This document shows positions 27,592-39,400 of a DNA stretch of 64,000 nucleotides, one piece after another. The translations under genes were made by a program, and so were the position numbers. Positions within the stretch are counted from its first letter, which is position 1. The number at the start of each line of letters is the position of its first letter. The notes beneath the pieces were generated by a model. That model searched no databases, was not told the origin of the DNA, and worked only from the letters and a program-made list of their open reading frames with translations. The stretch comes from Zerene cesonia (Eukaryota > Arthropoda > Insecta > Lepidoptera > Pieridae): contig NC_052112.1 of NCBI RefSeq assembly GCF_012273895.1, forward strand, positions 7,974,102-8,038,101. The letters run 5' to 3'.

Positions 27592-28539
27592 GTGTTTAAG
27601 TCTGCGACAGAGAAAGTAAAAGAGAATCAAATACGACAGGAGATGGAAATTGTTAAGAAATCAATAGAAGAGGCGAAATCGACCCCAACGGAGATCGAAG
27701 CAAGCAGCGCAGCGGCGGTGTTCGAATTCGCTAAGAACATTTCCTCCGCCTCAGATCTTTTAGCATTAGTTCAAGCTTCAATACAATCCAGTCAAGCCGC
27801 TAGCACAGCGCCTATCGTGCAAACGATGGACCCGACGCCCATCACTTCTGTACAACCAAGATCTTTTGGTGACCCGCAGGATCAAATGGAAAGGAAACCA
27901 TATAACCATTTGGATGATCTTGGTACTCAAAATCGAATACCAACTTTGGGGGGAAATACAGGTTCCTTAGGAGGAAATCAAGGTTCCTTAGGAGGAAATC
28001 AAGGTTCCTTAGGAGGAAATCAAGGTTCTTTAGGAGGAAATCAAGGTTCTTTAGGAGGAAATCAAGGTTCCTTAGGAGGAAATCAAAGTTTCGATAGTTC
28101 GAATAATTCATGGCAAACAAATTCCTTTTTCGATGTTGGCGTCAACCAACAACAGAGTAGTAACTTTAATCCTTATCAAATGCAACCCATGCCACTGGGC
28201 AATTTTAACATTCCTCCTCTAGTGTCACAAAATGATTTTAATTCAGGTCCAAATAGAGATATGCAATATAATCAACCGCAAATGCCTCAGAGCAACTTTA
28301 ACGCTCCTGGCAATTTTAATAATTCATATCAACCACCATCGGGTAATCAATTTAGTCAAGCTTCTAGAGGGAATTTTATGAATGGAAGACCACAGGATAA
28401 TCATCAAAACAGACATAATAATCCTAATCAGCAGCAGTTCGGAAATAGGCAGTTTGGAAACTATGAGCAGAATAATTACAGAGGTCGAGGAAGAGGTTAC
28501 GGAGGATCCCAAAGAGGTCGGGGTAGGGGTTACTATTAG
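27592..28539 (+). CDS. terminal exon of the zinc-finger/RS/RGG gene (misplaced by contig inversion)
   Basis: A 948-nt frame opens directly after an acceptor (TTTTCAG at 27591) in phase 0, without its own ATG, and ends at TAG 28537-28539. It encodes 315 residues: a charged helical start (VFKSATEKVKENQIRQE), then six tandem GSLGGNQ units, a long Asn/Gln/Phe-rich stretch, and a C-terminus with RGRGRGYG and RGRGRGYY. This looks like a prion-like, RGG-tailed RNA-binding protein end. No upstream exon exists on this strand. When the contig is flipped it follows the exon ending at 33449, which also ends in phase 0 after ...YAVEE, completing that gene. A polyadenylation signal is at 28616-28621. Confidence 0.85.
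   Translation: MFKSATEKVKENQIRQEMEIVKKSIEEAKSTPTEIEASSAAAVFEFAKNISSASDLLALVQASIQSSQAASTAPIVQTMDPTPITSVQPRSFGDPQDQMERKPYNHLDDLGTQNRIPTLGGNTGSLGGNQGSLGGNQGSLGGNQGSLGGNQGSLGGNQGSLGGNQSFDSSNNSWQTNSFFDVGVNQQQSSNFNPYQMQPMPLGNFNIPPLVSQNDFNSGPNRDMQYNQPQMPQSNFNAPGNFNNSYQPPSGNQFSQASRGNFMNGRPQDNHQNRHNNPNQQQFGNRQFGNYEQNNYRGRGRGYGGSQRGRGRGYY
27961..28086 (+). repeat. six tandem 21-bp coding repeats (GSLGGNQ)
   Basis: Six consecutive copies of a 21-bp unit encode GSLGGNQ. They differ only by silent TCC/TCT changes, and a diverged partial unit (GGNT) precedes them. Such near-identity suggests recent expansion and likely length polymorphism. Confidence 0.95.
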
Positions 28540-28615
28540 TATTAACTTAGGATTATAAGTATGTTGTAAAACTTGTCTCAAAAACCATAATGGTTTATGA
28601 ATAATGATTGTTTTA

Positions 28616-28621
28616 AATAAA
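28616..28621 (+). terminator. polyadenylation signal of the zinc-finger gene
   Basis: A canonical AATAAA lies 77 bases after the TAG stop of the exon at 27592-28539. Confidence 0.7.
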
Positions 28622-28661
28622 GGTATTTAATTATTGTATGGTGTATTTTTATTTAACATCA

Positions 28662-28667
28662 TTTATT
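28662..28667 (-). terminator. polyadenylation signal of POLA1
   Basis: AATAAA on the minus strand, about 60 bases after the POLA1 stop. A second copy is at 28648-28653. The two convergent genes therefore end almost against each other. Confidence 0.65.
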
Positions 28668-28727
28668 ATAAAATTACATAAGAACCTTGATCTACATATT
28701 TATATACATAAGTTTAAAAAATAAATG

Positions 28728-31700
28728 TTAGTATGCTCCCATTTCCATGATGGCATCAATGTGTTCAGTCTCTGGTAATATGTCTATTTCAATTGGCTCA
28801 GTTTTAATTTTGCCACCTTTGGAATCCACACTGAAAAATCTAAATAGTTTTGATAGGTTTATAATGGAATACGCAGAGTGCGAGAGCCAATCAGCAACTA
28901 GCTCTTTAAGTATTTGAAATGCAGATACGACTTGAGGTGACATTTTGATTCCTGAAAAATAAAATATTTCGATTAGAGTTGATAAAATTTAGGCTCGATT
29001 CGCTGTACTATGGCGACGCCTGGCCTCCGTCGCCCATGATTGCATTTTTAATATTAATTAATATTTCAAATTCTAAACTAAATTAATTGTAAATAAATTT
29101 TCCAGATGTGAAATGTTTCATGACTACAAATTAAAAACAAATATATTTTCCTAATATATTGTATATCTACAATACTTCAATAGTATGTAATATGTATGTA
29201 TACTTACTCGAGTTGTTCTGTTTGTTAAGATCAAATAGAAACAGAAAGAAATTGATCTGCAAATAAAGGTCCTTCTCTGTATATTCTCTGAACATAAGAC
29301 CTTTTTCACAAAGTCGACACAGGGGGTAGCCAGCTTGGAAAGTCTGCGGCATACGCGTTGTACGGTGGCCGCATGCTGGATCCTCGCACGATAACCACCC
29401 CGCGTAATACTGAGTATGGTACTGCCTGATTTGCAAACACAATTGATTTTGTATACAAGGCAAATAGTCCATTGGCTTGTATGTACACTTCTCGTTTTGG
29501 CAACGCTCCAAAAACGTTACACTCTCTTTATCTAATTTTATTATTGTTTCTCTTATTCTATTCTCAGCCTTACAACTTTCGTTTACACAAATGAATGTAA
29601 ATTCTTTGCAATGTCTGTATTTTTCCTTTTCGTTTTCGACTTCATAAGTTTCTGTATTTGAGTTTTCTTTTTTGATCATATTTCTATATCCGGATGGGTC
29701 TAAGCCGAGACAGTCGGCGACCCGCGCCGGGTCCATACCTTCGATTGGTTCACATATACGCGATATAACGGGGTGAAGTTGGTGTGCTAAGTAGTATCTA
29801 AAATCAATTTTAAGAAGTTCAGAATTTTTTAATTCTTCTATGTGATATGCTCTTTGTGTAGCAGAGTGGGTGGTGCCATCTTCACAAATGATATAGGGCA
29901 CGATGTCACCCTTTTTGAATCTCCTACTGTTCTTGCTATTTAGCCTTAAAGCGACTTGAACGTGAGGTTGGGCATTTTTGTCCGCGTATTCGTTAGGACT
30001 TTTGGTTAACTGCTTAGTTATGGTCAAGAGCGATAATGGTATTTTGTTATTCAATAGATCTTCTTTTAACTTATTTAAATGTGTTTGTATACTCTCAATC
30101 CTCTCATCAGCACTTTGCTCAGACAGAATTTGTTTGAGTATAAATTTCCCTGCTTCAGCAGCTAGTTGGGACCAATCACGTCTAACAATATCTAATCCTT
30201 TATGTTCTTGGCTGTATATTAGTTCACCGTTTTTGTTTCGATTTATTACAACCGCTGCATATTTCTTTTTCTTGAGTAATAATAGGTACTTAAAAACTCC
30301 ATCAATATCCAATTCAATTTGTTTATATTTTTTATTAATTTCTCGCTTTAGATCATTACCGATTTTAAAAACATAATCATAATCCAAACAATTTGTGTTT
30401 ATCATTAAACTATCAGTATCGCCATAAACAACGTCATAATTTAATTTTTGTACAATTTCTTTAGTATCCATGAGAATTTCCCTGCCTTTCATTGTAACAA
30501 GGGCTGCTAGTGGTTTAGCATAAAATCTTGAATGTGTGAATCCTAAACACCCGTACATGGAATTGGCTGTCAATTTTAAAGCAGTTTGTCTGATATTATA
30601 TTGCATATACTGCTCTGGAGGCAAATCTGGTGATTTCATAAGCTTTTTCACTTCTCGTCTACTCTCAACAAGTTTTCGAATTTGTGTAGGTAAAACTCCA
30701 AATTCGGTATTAGGACCCGGTAGTATCAAATTACTTATATCATCATTAGAATTTGATGTTATCTTTCTTTTTATAGTTGTGAAACAAACATTAAACTCTT
30801 GAATAATACTGGGATACAGAGAATTGAAATCCATGAGGAGGATTAATTTATCATAGAAACCTTTCTTAGGGTCTAACACCAAACCTCCTGAATAGGCAGC
30901 CTTTTTCTTTCCTTGCTTTTTATTTACACCCGTTTCCTCTTTATCCTCATTATCAGGATCATCAGATAAATTTTTTCTCCCGTAAATTTTATCCGGGACG
31001 ATATAATTTTTCTCAGTGAATGCGTGAAGTAGTAGAAATTCATTCCTTTCCGATCGACCTCCTAACAGAGTTCTAGACATTATGTTACCAGCAATTTGAG
31101 TGATTTGTAAGGCTAATGGTATGACATTAAGTTCACACATCATTTTGAGAATATAGGATGCATCCTGCATCGTCAAAGTAACTAGTTGTAACAAATCATT
31201 GCTACTTTCATAATAACGAGGCAAATCTTCGATTGCCACATCAAGACGTTCACCTTCTTTCATTTTTAGCACGTTAATACACAACGTGTCTAGATCGAAA
31301 CTTCTAGCCCTAATGAGTTCCATGGCTGAAATTTTAATATCACATACTAATCTACCCAAAAAGGCATCTTTGGCAGCATATTTCTTTTGAGGTGCTACAG
31401 ATCTGTTAAGTCTTCCCAAACGCGACCAATTTGGAATTTTCAAGTCTAAAATATTTCCTATTAGTAAATCCTGTTGGAAGCCCTGCAAGTCGTGACCGAC
31501 AACTAAATCTGGATCCAATTTCCAAAACTGAACCATGAAACAATTTAATAGTTCTCTTTCTGTATCGCATTTTGATAGCTTTGTTGCTTTGTATTGAGGC
31601 AACTTTTGTTTTAAATCAAGGGGCCAAAGTTCGTTACATTTTGTCATGACTGAAAGAAAATCAAATTTAATGAAGATCTAAAACATTTAAACACTGTTGC

Positions 31701-31855
31701 ATTAATTCTTCTATAAAACACTTACCACAGAAATGCTGTTGAAATGGTGGGTTGGGTGGTGGTTTATGTATGGGGAAGTTACTATGTGCTAGACAGCTAA
31801 TCATTAAAATCTTTGTTCTATTTGTTTTAGGATCTGTTGCAGTTCTCATGTTAAT
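28728..31855 (-). CDS. POLA1: DNA polymerase alpha catalytic subunit, 3' part
   Basis: This family B polymerase extends primase primers during nuclear DNA replication. Exons on the minus strand: 31726-31855, 29208-31649 and 28728-28951, all in phase, encoding about 930 C-terminal residues of a protein usually near 1460. In order I see the end of the inactive exonuclease-like domain (DLVVGHDL), SERNEFLLLHAF, motif A (DFNSLYPSI), motif B (LTANSMYGCLGF), motif C (YGDTDS), KKKKYAA, and HPVISRICEPI. Then come two C-terminal zinc sites (CVNESC...CQNEKC and CEDPAC...CRLCEKG). The last exon ends ...NLSKLFRFFSV plus a diverged tail. The first visible exon starts after an acceptor in phase 0, so roughly 500 N-terminal residues are missing. 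When the contig is flipped they should lie beyond its end at 32006. The contig at 1-25919 shows no such exons. Confidence 0.97.
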
Positions 31856-31936
31856 CTGAAATTATAATAAAATATGGAAGTAGTAAACTTTTCTTTAATA
31901 AATTATTCTAAGCTTTTTTTAATATAATATTTCATT

Positions 31937-32006
31937 GTGGGAGTCGAGCACGCTTCGGCACGAATTGGGCCAGCTCGCACCGGGGAAGTACCACACCCCC
32001 ACAGAA
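31937..32006 (+). mobile_element. 5' end of a Metulj-like SINE cut by the gap
   Basis: About 65 bases beginning GTCGAGCACGCTTCGGCACG match the start of the SINE at 12041 almost exactly and run straight into the N gap. The repeat explains why the contig ends here. Confidence 0.8.
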
Positions 32007-33006
32007 NNNNNNNNNNNNNNNNNNNNNNNNNNNNNNNNNNNNNNNNNNNNNNNNNNNNNNNNNNNNNNNNNNNNNNNNNNNNNNNNNNNNNNNNNNNNNN
32101 NNNNNNNNNNNNNNNNNNNNNNNNNNNNNNNNNNNNNNNNNNNNNNNNNNNNNNNNNNNNNNNNNNNNNNNNNNNNNNNNNNNNNNNNNNNNNNNNNNNN
32201 NNNNNNNNNNNNNNNNNNNNNNNNNNNNNNNNNNNNNNNNNNNNNNNNNNNNNNNNNNNNNNNNNNNNNNNNNNNNNNNNNNNNNNNNNNNNNNNNNNNN
32301 NNNNNNNNNNNNNNNNNNNNNNNNNNNNNNNNNNNNNNNNNNNNNNNNNNNNNNNNNNNNNNNNNNNNNNNNNNNNNNNNNNNNNNNNNNNNNNNNNNNN
32401 NNNNNNNNNNNNNNNNNNNNNNNNNNNNNNNNNNNNNNNNNNNNNNNNNNNNNNNNNNNNNNNNNNNNNNNNNNNNNNNNNNNNNNNNNNNNNNNNNNNN
32501 NNNNNNNNNNNNNNNNNNNNNNNNNNNNNNNNNNNNNNNNNNNNNNNNNNNNNNNNNNNNNNNNNNNNNNNNNNNNNNNNNNNNNNNNNNNNNNNNNNNN
32601 NNNNNNNNNNNNNNNNNNNNNNNNNNNNNNNNNNNNNNNNNNNNNNNNNNNNNNNNNNNNNNNNNNNNNNNNNNNNNNNNNNNNNNNNNNNNNNNNNNNN
32701 NNNNNNNNNNNNNNNNNNNNNNNNNNNNNNNNNNNNNNNNNNNNNNNNNNNNNNNNNNNNNNNNNNNNNNNNNNNNNNNNNNNNNNNNNNNNNNNNNNNN
32801 NNNNNNNNNNNNNNNNNNNNNNNNNNNNNNNNNNNNNNNNNNNNNNNNNNNNNNNNNNNNNNNNNNNNNNNNNNNNNNNNNNNNNNNNNNNNNNNNNNNN
32901 NNNNNNNNNNNNNNNNNNNNNNNNNNNNNNNNNNNNNNNNNNNNNNNNNNNNNNNNNNNNNNNNNNNNNNNNNNNNNNNNNNNNNNNNNNNNNNNNNNNN
33001 NNNNNN
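32007..33006. other. assembly gap of exactly 1000 N
   Basis: A placeholder gap. The right flank overlaps the far (left) end of the preceding contig in reverse complement, so the join drawn here is in the wrong orientation. Confidence 0.98.
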
Positions 33007-33083
33007 AGAAGTCAGATTATTAATATGAATGCAGTTATTTTATTCTATTATTCATTATCATAAAAACATTAATCTTTATAATA
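33007..33083 (-). repeat. 77-bp contig-end overlap, partner of 26920-26996
   Basis: Exact reverse complement of 26920-26996. It marks the true junction with the flipped 26920-32006 contig. Confidence 0.93.
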
Positions 33084-33448
33084 GTTGATTCATCGTGCTA
33101 CTAGGCCTTGCCCAAGTTAATCTTTGATTGAAAATACCTTTGATAATAAAATATGTACTTAACATACACATCATGTACTCTTTTTTATTGTAAAATAATT
33201 GTTAAAACTCAATAGTAGTTTCTTGATTTATTACATATCAAAATACAAATCTTTTCTCTTTTTAATGTAAGTGTAGATGCTTTAATTAAGTTTATTGTAA
33301 ATAATTCAACAAAACAACTAACAACTTGATATCTCGAAACTGGTTATCAAATAATATGCCAGAAACTGAATCTTTTAATTACCGGTCCGATCAAAAATTC
33401 CACAATTAATATATTCCTGAGTATTAGGAAAAGAGAACAAACACCCAC

Positions 33449-36400
33449 CTCCTCCACAGCATAATCATCGTCGTCGCTCTCTATGTTGACAACCCTGACG
33501 TCCTCCTTGGGCGGCTCAGGGGGGTCACGGAGGTCACGAGAGTCACGGGGGTCACGAGGCTCGCGAAACTCGGGCGGGTCGCGCGGCTCCGGTGCGTCGG
33601 CGCTCACGTACTGCCGCAGCCTCTCCACGCGCTGCGGCTCGCGGGCCTCCAGCTTCTTTAAGTACGCTATCAGACTGTGCTGCTCTTCTGCTGACAGCTC
33701 GTTGAAGTTCTTCAGCAGCGTCTCTAGGTCGGAGTCGGAAAGGCCGTCCATTGCGTCCACCGCGTCTTCCTTGTCGGTCCTGCAAATTAAATCGTAAATA
33801 ACCATCAATAAAGTTTGTAGTCTGTCTGACAGCACGAAAGAGAAAGAGAAAATTTTTCTATCATATTATGGTATCGTAGAACAAGTTATGATAAAAATTA
33901 CATGATCCTATTTCATTAAACAATTATCATGATACATACGCATAGAACTGTATATTATGGTAAGCCATTTTTAATACAATTAAAAAAAAAGAATATCTTC
34001 GGTAGATATGAACTTAACCGAATGTACCCATACAGTCCAGTCGTGGATTTTCTAATATTAGTATTGCACTATTTATGAAGAACGTCTATAATAGTGGTAG
34101 CTTATTTGTATTTTTTTTTGCCTAACTTGAGTATAAATATATAAATAGTAATTTCTTAAGATTTCTTAACAAAAATCACATACTTTTTATCGTCATAAGC
34201 AGATTGTAACAGTTGCAATGCAGATGCTGCACTTGACGCACTTGGTTCATCAGGCGGAGGTTTTGCTTCTATTACTAGAGCCTGCTCTTTAAGTTTCGCT
34301 TCTCTCTTTTTAGCTTCCGCCATTCCAACCTATATACAAATATAAAAAAATAAGTTAAATGTAAATATAAAAAAATCTATAAATCTCTTTATCACAGATA
34401 TTATAAAGTTGAAGAGAAGAAATCTAAATCTCGGGAATTACTGCTTGAATAAGAACAAATTAATGCACTGTGTTATATGTTCCAATTATGACGACAATAA
34501 TAGTGTATTACGAATTTGAAAGGCGAGAAGGATTATGTATGAAAGTAAAATCTTTTCACCATATCAAAAAAAACTGTAAAAAAATGAAATTATTAGTCCT
34601 CATCCTGAATTTTAACTCAAAATCCCATGGGCATCAGCTTTCCAGTTACTTAGTATTATCATGCATATATTAACATAAATACATAACAAAAAATTCCACT
34701 AGCATACTAACACGTGACAAACACAAAGCATTTTTAAGTGGTAAGGCCGCCCAACAAATTGTACTCTTTTTTCTTTATGAGCATTGTACTTTTTAAGTTT
34801 CCTTCTTTGCACAATTATTGTGTTGAAGAGTAATTAAATAAATAAAATGAAGCACCGACCACAGCGTCAACCAGCTGCGCGAGCTCCTCGGACGACACGT
34901 CGGTCTTGCCCTGTGCGATGAGCGCGGCGGCCATCTGCTGCGCGATCTCCTCGCGGTCGACCTCGCCCACGCCCGCTACGGGCACGCCGCTCTTCTTGCC
35001 CGCACTTTGCGCGCTCGCTTGTGCTTCCTGGACAATTTCAACAAGTTAACGTTCAGTAATATGACCAAAAAAAACTAATCGATCCATATGATGATCTAAA
35101 ACTGAATGAAACTTAAGCTATTAACAGGTAAATATTTTCATACCGATAAAGAAATAATCAAAATAAGGTACATATATCAAAATTTTAAAAGGAAGATTTT
35201 CAAAGGATTTAATTTTTTCGAAATATGTACGTTTTTGTGTATTCTACTGCATACCAAGATAACTTTGAAATAATGGCCAATAATGGAATATTTATTCAGC
35301 AAGAACGCGTACATGCGTATAGATGTGCCTCTGCGTACATTTTGTAGACACATAAGCGCGTGGGTGCATATGTGCGCGCACGAATACGCACAGGCCTCGC
35401 GTACATATGCATAAGCGTCACCTTCTGGGTGTTCCTGGCGCGCGTGTCCGCCTCGTGCAGCGTGGCGGCGGCGCGCACGACGGCGGTGCGCGCGGCGGCC
35501 GCGGCGCCGCCAGCCACCAGGCCGGCCTGCAGCGCGCCCTTCAGCTTCTCCTTCGCCGTCTCGATCAGCACCAGCGCCGCCTCGCGCTCCAGCAGCTGCT
35601 CCGACGCGTTCGGCTTCTCCTGCTCGGGCGCATGCGACGGTGTCAGACGGTGTTACAGAAAGCAAGATAGGGTATAACAAATCTTTCGAACTTGACGAAT
35701 ATATTTTAGAAATATATGGAATATATGCTGTACTATCGAGCTGTGATAATTACAATAAATTAAATACATCTTTTCATACCATCCTACTAATCCTACTAAT
35801 ATTATAAATGCGAAAGTTTGTAAGGATGTGTGTGTGTTTGTTGCTCTTTCACGCAAAAACTACTGAACCGATTGCAATGAAATTTAGTACGTAGACAGCT
35901 GGACAACTGGAATAACATTAAGACAACTTTTTATCCCGGTATTCCTACGGGATACTTACGCGGGTGAAAACGCGGGGCGCAGCTAGTAATATTATAAACC
36001 TTAAATTCAGTTGTTTCATTTATAATTGATTACTTAAATTCAAAACATAGCTATAAATGTAACGCACCTTTTCCATCCGTATCGCCTCCGCCAACAGATC
36101 AACGACCTTCGGCCCGAGGCTACCCAGATGGTCCTCGAGCGCCACCAGCAGCCGCAGCGTGGCCACCACGTTGTCTGGTGCACCGCCAAAATCATTCATA
36201 GTGTCCTTGTGCTCTTTGAAGTCTTTGTGCTCGGGTAGAAACTCTTTGTCGGGTCGGCGCATGCGCGATGCGCGCGACGCGAGGCTGCCGGTGCGCGAGC
36301 GCGAGCGCGGCTCCGGCACGTCCGGTAGCGAGCCCAAGGAATCGTCCGAGTCCCAGGGTGACATATTGTTCTCTTCGCTATGGGGCAAATTTAAGAATTA

Positions 36401-39400
36401 CATTTTGGATTTCATGTTTATTTTATTGGTTTTCGGTGGTAAAAATATTTATGTATATATATATATATATACATATTACTTAATATTCAGCGGTAACTCA
36501 CGGCTTGAGCTCATCGTCCGATATGAGCACGGTCTGCATGGAGGGCGGCGGGTGCGGGCTCGGGTTCCGCCCGCCGGGGCTTCGCCGCCGGTNNNNNNNN
36601 NNNNNNNNNNNNNNNNNNNNNNNNNNNNNNNNNNNNNNNNNNNNNNNNNNNNNNNNNNNNNNNNNNNNNNNNNNNNNNNNNNNNNNNNNNNNNNNNNNNN
36701 NNNNNNNNNNNNNNNNNNNNNNNNNNNNNNNNNNNNNNNNNNNNNNNNNNNNNNNNNNNNNNNNNNNNNNNNNNNNNNNNNNNNNNNNNNNNNNNNNNNN
36801 NNNNNNNNNNNNNNNNNNNNNNNNNNNNNNNNNNNNNNNNNNNNNNNNNNNNNNNNNNNNNNNNNNNNNNNNNNNNNNNNNNNNNNNNNNNNNNNNNNNN
36901 NNNNNNNNNNNNNNNNNNNNNNNNNNNNNNNNNNNNNNNNNNNNNNNNNNNNNNNNNNNNNNNNNNNNNNNNNNNNNNNNNNNNNNNNNNNNNNNNNNNN
37001 NNNNNNNNNNNNNNNNNNNNNNNNNNNNNNNNNNNNNNNNNNNNNNNNNNNNNNNNNNNNNNNNNNNNNNNNNNNNNNNNNNNNNNNNNNNNNNNNNNNN
37101 NNNNNNNNNNNNNNNNNNNNNNNNNNNNNNNNNNNNNNNNNNNNNNNNNNNNNNNNNNNNNNNNNNNNNNNNNNNNNNNNNNNNNNNNNNNNNNNNNNNN
37201 NNNNNNNNNNNNNNNNNNNNNNNNNNNNNNNNNNNNNNNNNNNNNNNNNNNNNNNNNNNNNNNNNNNNNNNNNNNNNNNNNNNNNNNNNNNNNNNNNNNN
37301 NNNNNNNNNNNNNNNNNNNNNNNNNNNNNNNNNNNNNNNNNNNNNNNNNNNNNNNNNNNNNNNNNNNNNNNNNNNNNNNNNNNNNNNNNNNNNNNNNNNN
37401 NNNNNNNNNNNNNNNNNNNNNNNNNNNNNNNNNNNNNNNNNNNNNNNNNNNNNNNNNNNNNNNNNNNNNNNNNNNNNNNNNNNNNNNNNNNNNNNNNNNN
37501 NNNNNNNNNNNNNNNNNNNNNNNNNNNNNNNNNNNNNNNNNNNNNNNNNNNNNNNNNNNNNNNNNNNNNNNNNNNNNNNNNNNNNNNNNNNNGTCCGATA
37601 TGAGCACGGTCTGCATGGAGGGCGGCGGGTGCGGGCTCGGGTTCCGCCCGCCGGGGCTTCGCCGCCGGTCACGCGCCGACAGCGGGCTCGCGCGTGCGCG
37701 CAACGGGCTGCTGCGAAATACACAGCTATTAATGTGATAATGAACGAATTCCTTATATTTATGAAAATCGAACATGTTTTTTTCATTGCGACAAACTATA
37801 ACACTATATCAAATAACTACATGCCAATAAGTAATTTATAAGTTTTATAAAAATGAATACCTCCTATAGACAGGGCTTCTAGATCTAGTTTTGAGATGTC
37901 TAACTGGTGAGCGTCTGCGAGGTGGCGTGCGGCGATCCTTTATCCTGAGAAATAATAGTAGCATAAGAAAATTTTAAAGCACATGTTATTATAAATAAAA
38001 TATGCTTAAGCCATTATTATACTTAAATTATCTAATACATTAACAGTACGATAGAAATGACTATTGGACATTATAACATGATACTAATACTGAAATCTTC
38101 AATAACAAACTAAAAAGTGAAAGTCTTTACACAACACCTACAATAACGAACATTATATCAACAAACCATCTATCCCTCCTTTCGATGGACCTTCTTTCGG
38201 GCGACCTAAGTCGCCGTTCAGGAGTTCTCCGTCTGTCAGGCGTGCGTCTGCGCTCCGGCGTCCTCCTTCTCTCTGGAGACCTTCTACGTTCCGGCGTCCT
38301 TCGTCTCTCCGGTGACCTGCGTCTCTCGAACCGTTTGTATGGAGAAATACGTCTTGGTGACTTCCTCTTATCCACCACTCTTGGCTCCTCTTTCGGCGGA
38401 GACGGTTCCTTATCATCGGGTGCTGGGAGGCTGAATTTGCGATATATCTCGTGTACTGTGATGCGCAATTCCTCCTCATGCAGCTCCTTCATACGCCCCG
38501 TCCAGAACGTTATCCACTCCGGTTTGAAGTCGTGCTTCGCCGGGTCTTTTCCATCTGTTTGGTGTAAGTTTTTTTTTATGTAAGAAAATATGTACTAGAA
38601 GAACAATCATATCTATGAAAATAAAATAAAGAAGTGGACATATTAAAGAAAAAACTTAAACCAAAACCTTAATCATGGTGGTCATCCATATAACAATTTT
38701 GTATCATCGTAATTTTCTATTCAAATTCCGATATACATAATTATCACGAGCACGAACGTAAGAAAAATTTTAGTGTAGTGTCAGTTAATCTGGAATGTAT
38801 GAATATCGCTGAATTGTCTGACCTGCTTGCAACTCCTTATAGCGACGGTTCCAGAACTTCTTCCACTCCTCAGGATAGAGTGGATGCTTTTCAGGATTCT
38901 TCTCATGGTAGGCCAGCATTTTTCTAGCCGTCACTTCTGCCTCCATACGCTGCTCTTTAGCTTTCTTCACTTTAAAGTCGTAATTTCCGGGCCGGCTCCT
39001 CTGATATTGTTGCATGTTTAATTGAATGTAATAATTATAATCTTGATTGTGGTAAATTGATTAAAAAGTTACGTGATCTTTATTATTCTGTGACTATCAC
39101 AATTTTAACATTTTTATACATTGTTAATTTAATACATAAAAAATCATACAATCAGTACATAGATCATATCTCTATTATAAATGTCATATATATTAATTTG
39201 TTAAAGTAATCATAAATATCAATACCTTGTCCCCTCGTTGGTTATTAGCATTGGTGTCAATTTTACGGTTTTTAACTGGTATTGAGGCTTCTGCACGTCC
39301 ATAAGGAGAAAATCGGCGTCCCACCCTTAAATACAAAATACATAATTACATCTGCTAAATGGTGTTTCTAAATACAATAGTCATTGATATTTATCAATGA

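Noticed and set aside
29978..30802. Plus-strand frames of 132 and 88 codons
   Set aside because: They are antisense to the POLA1 exon 29208-31649 and have no independent support.
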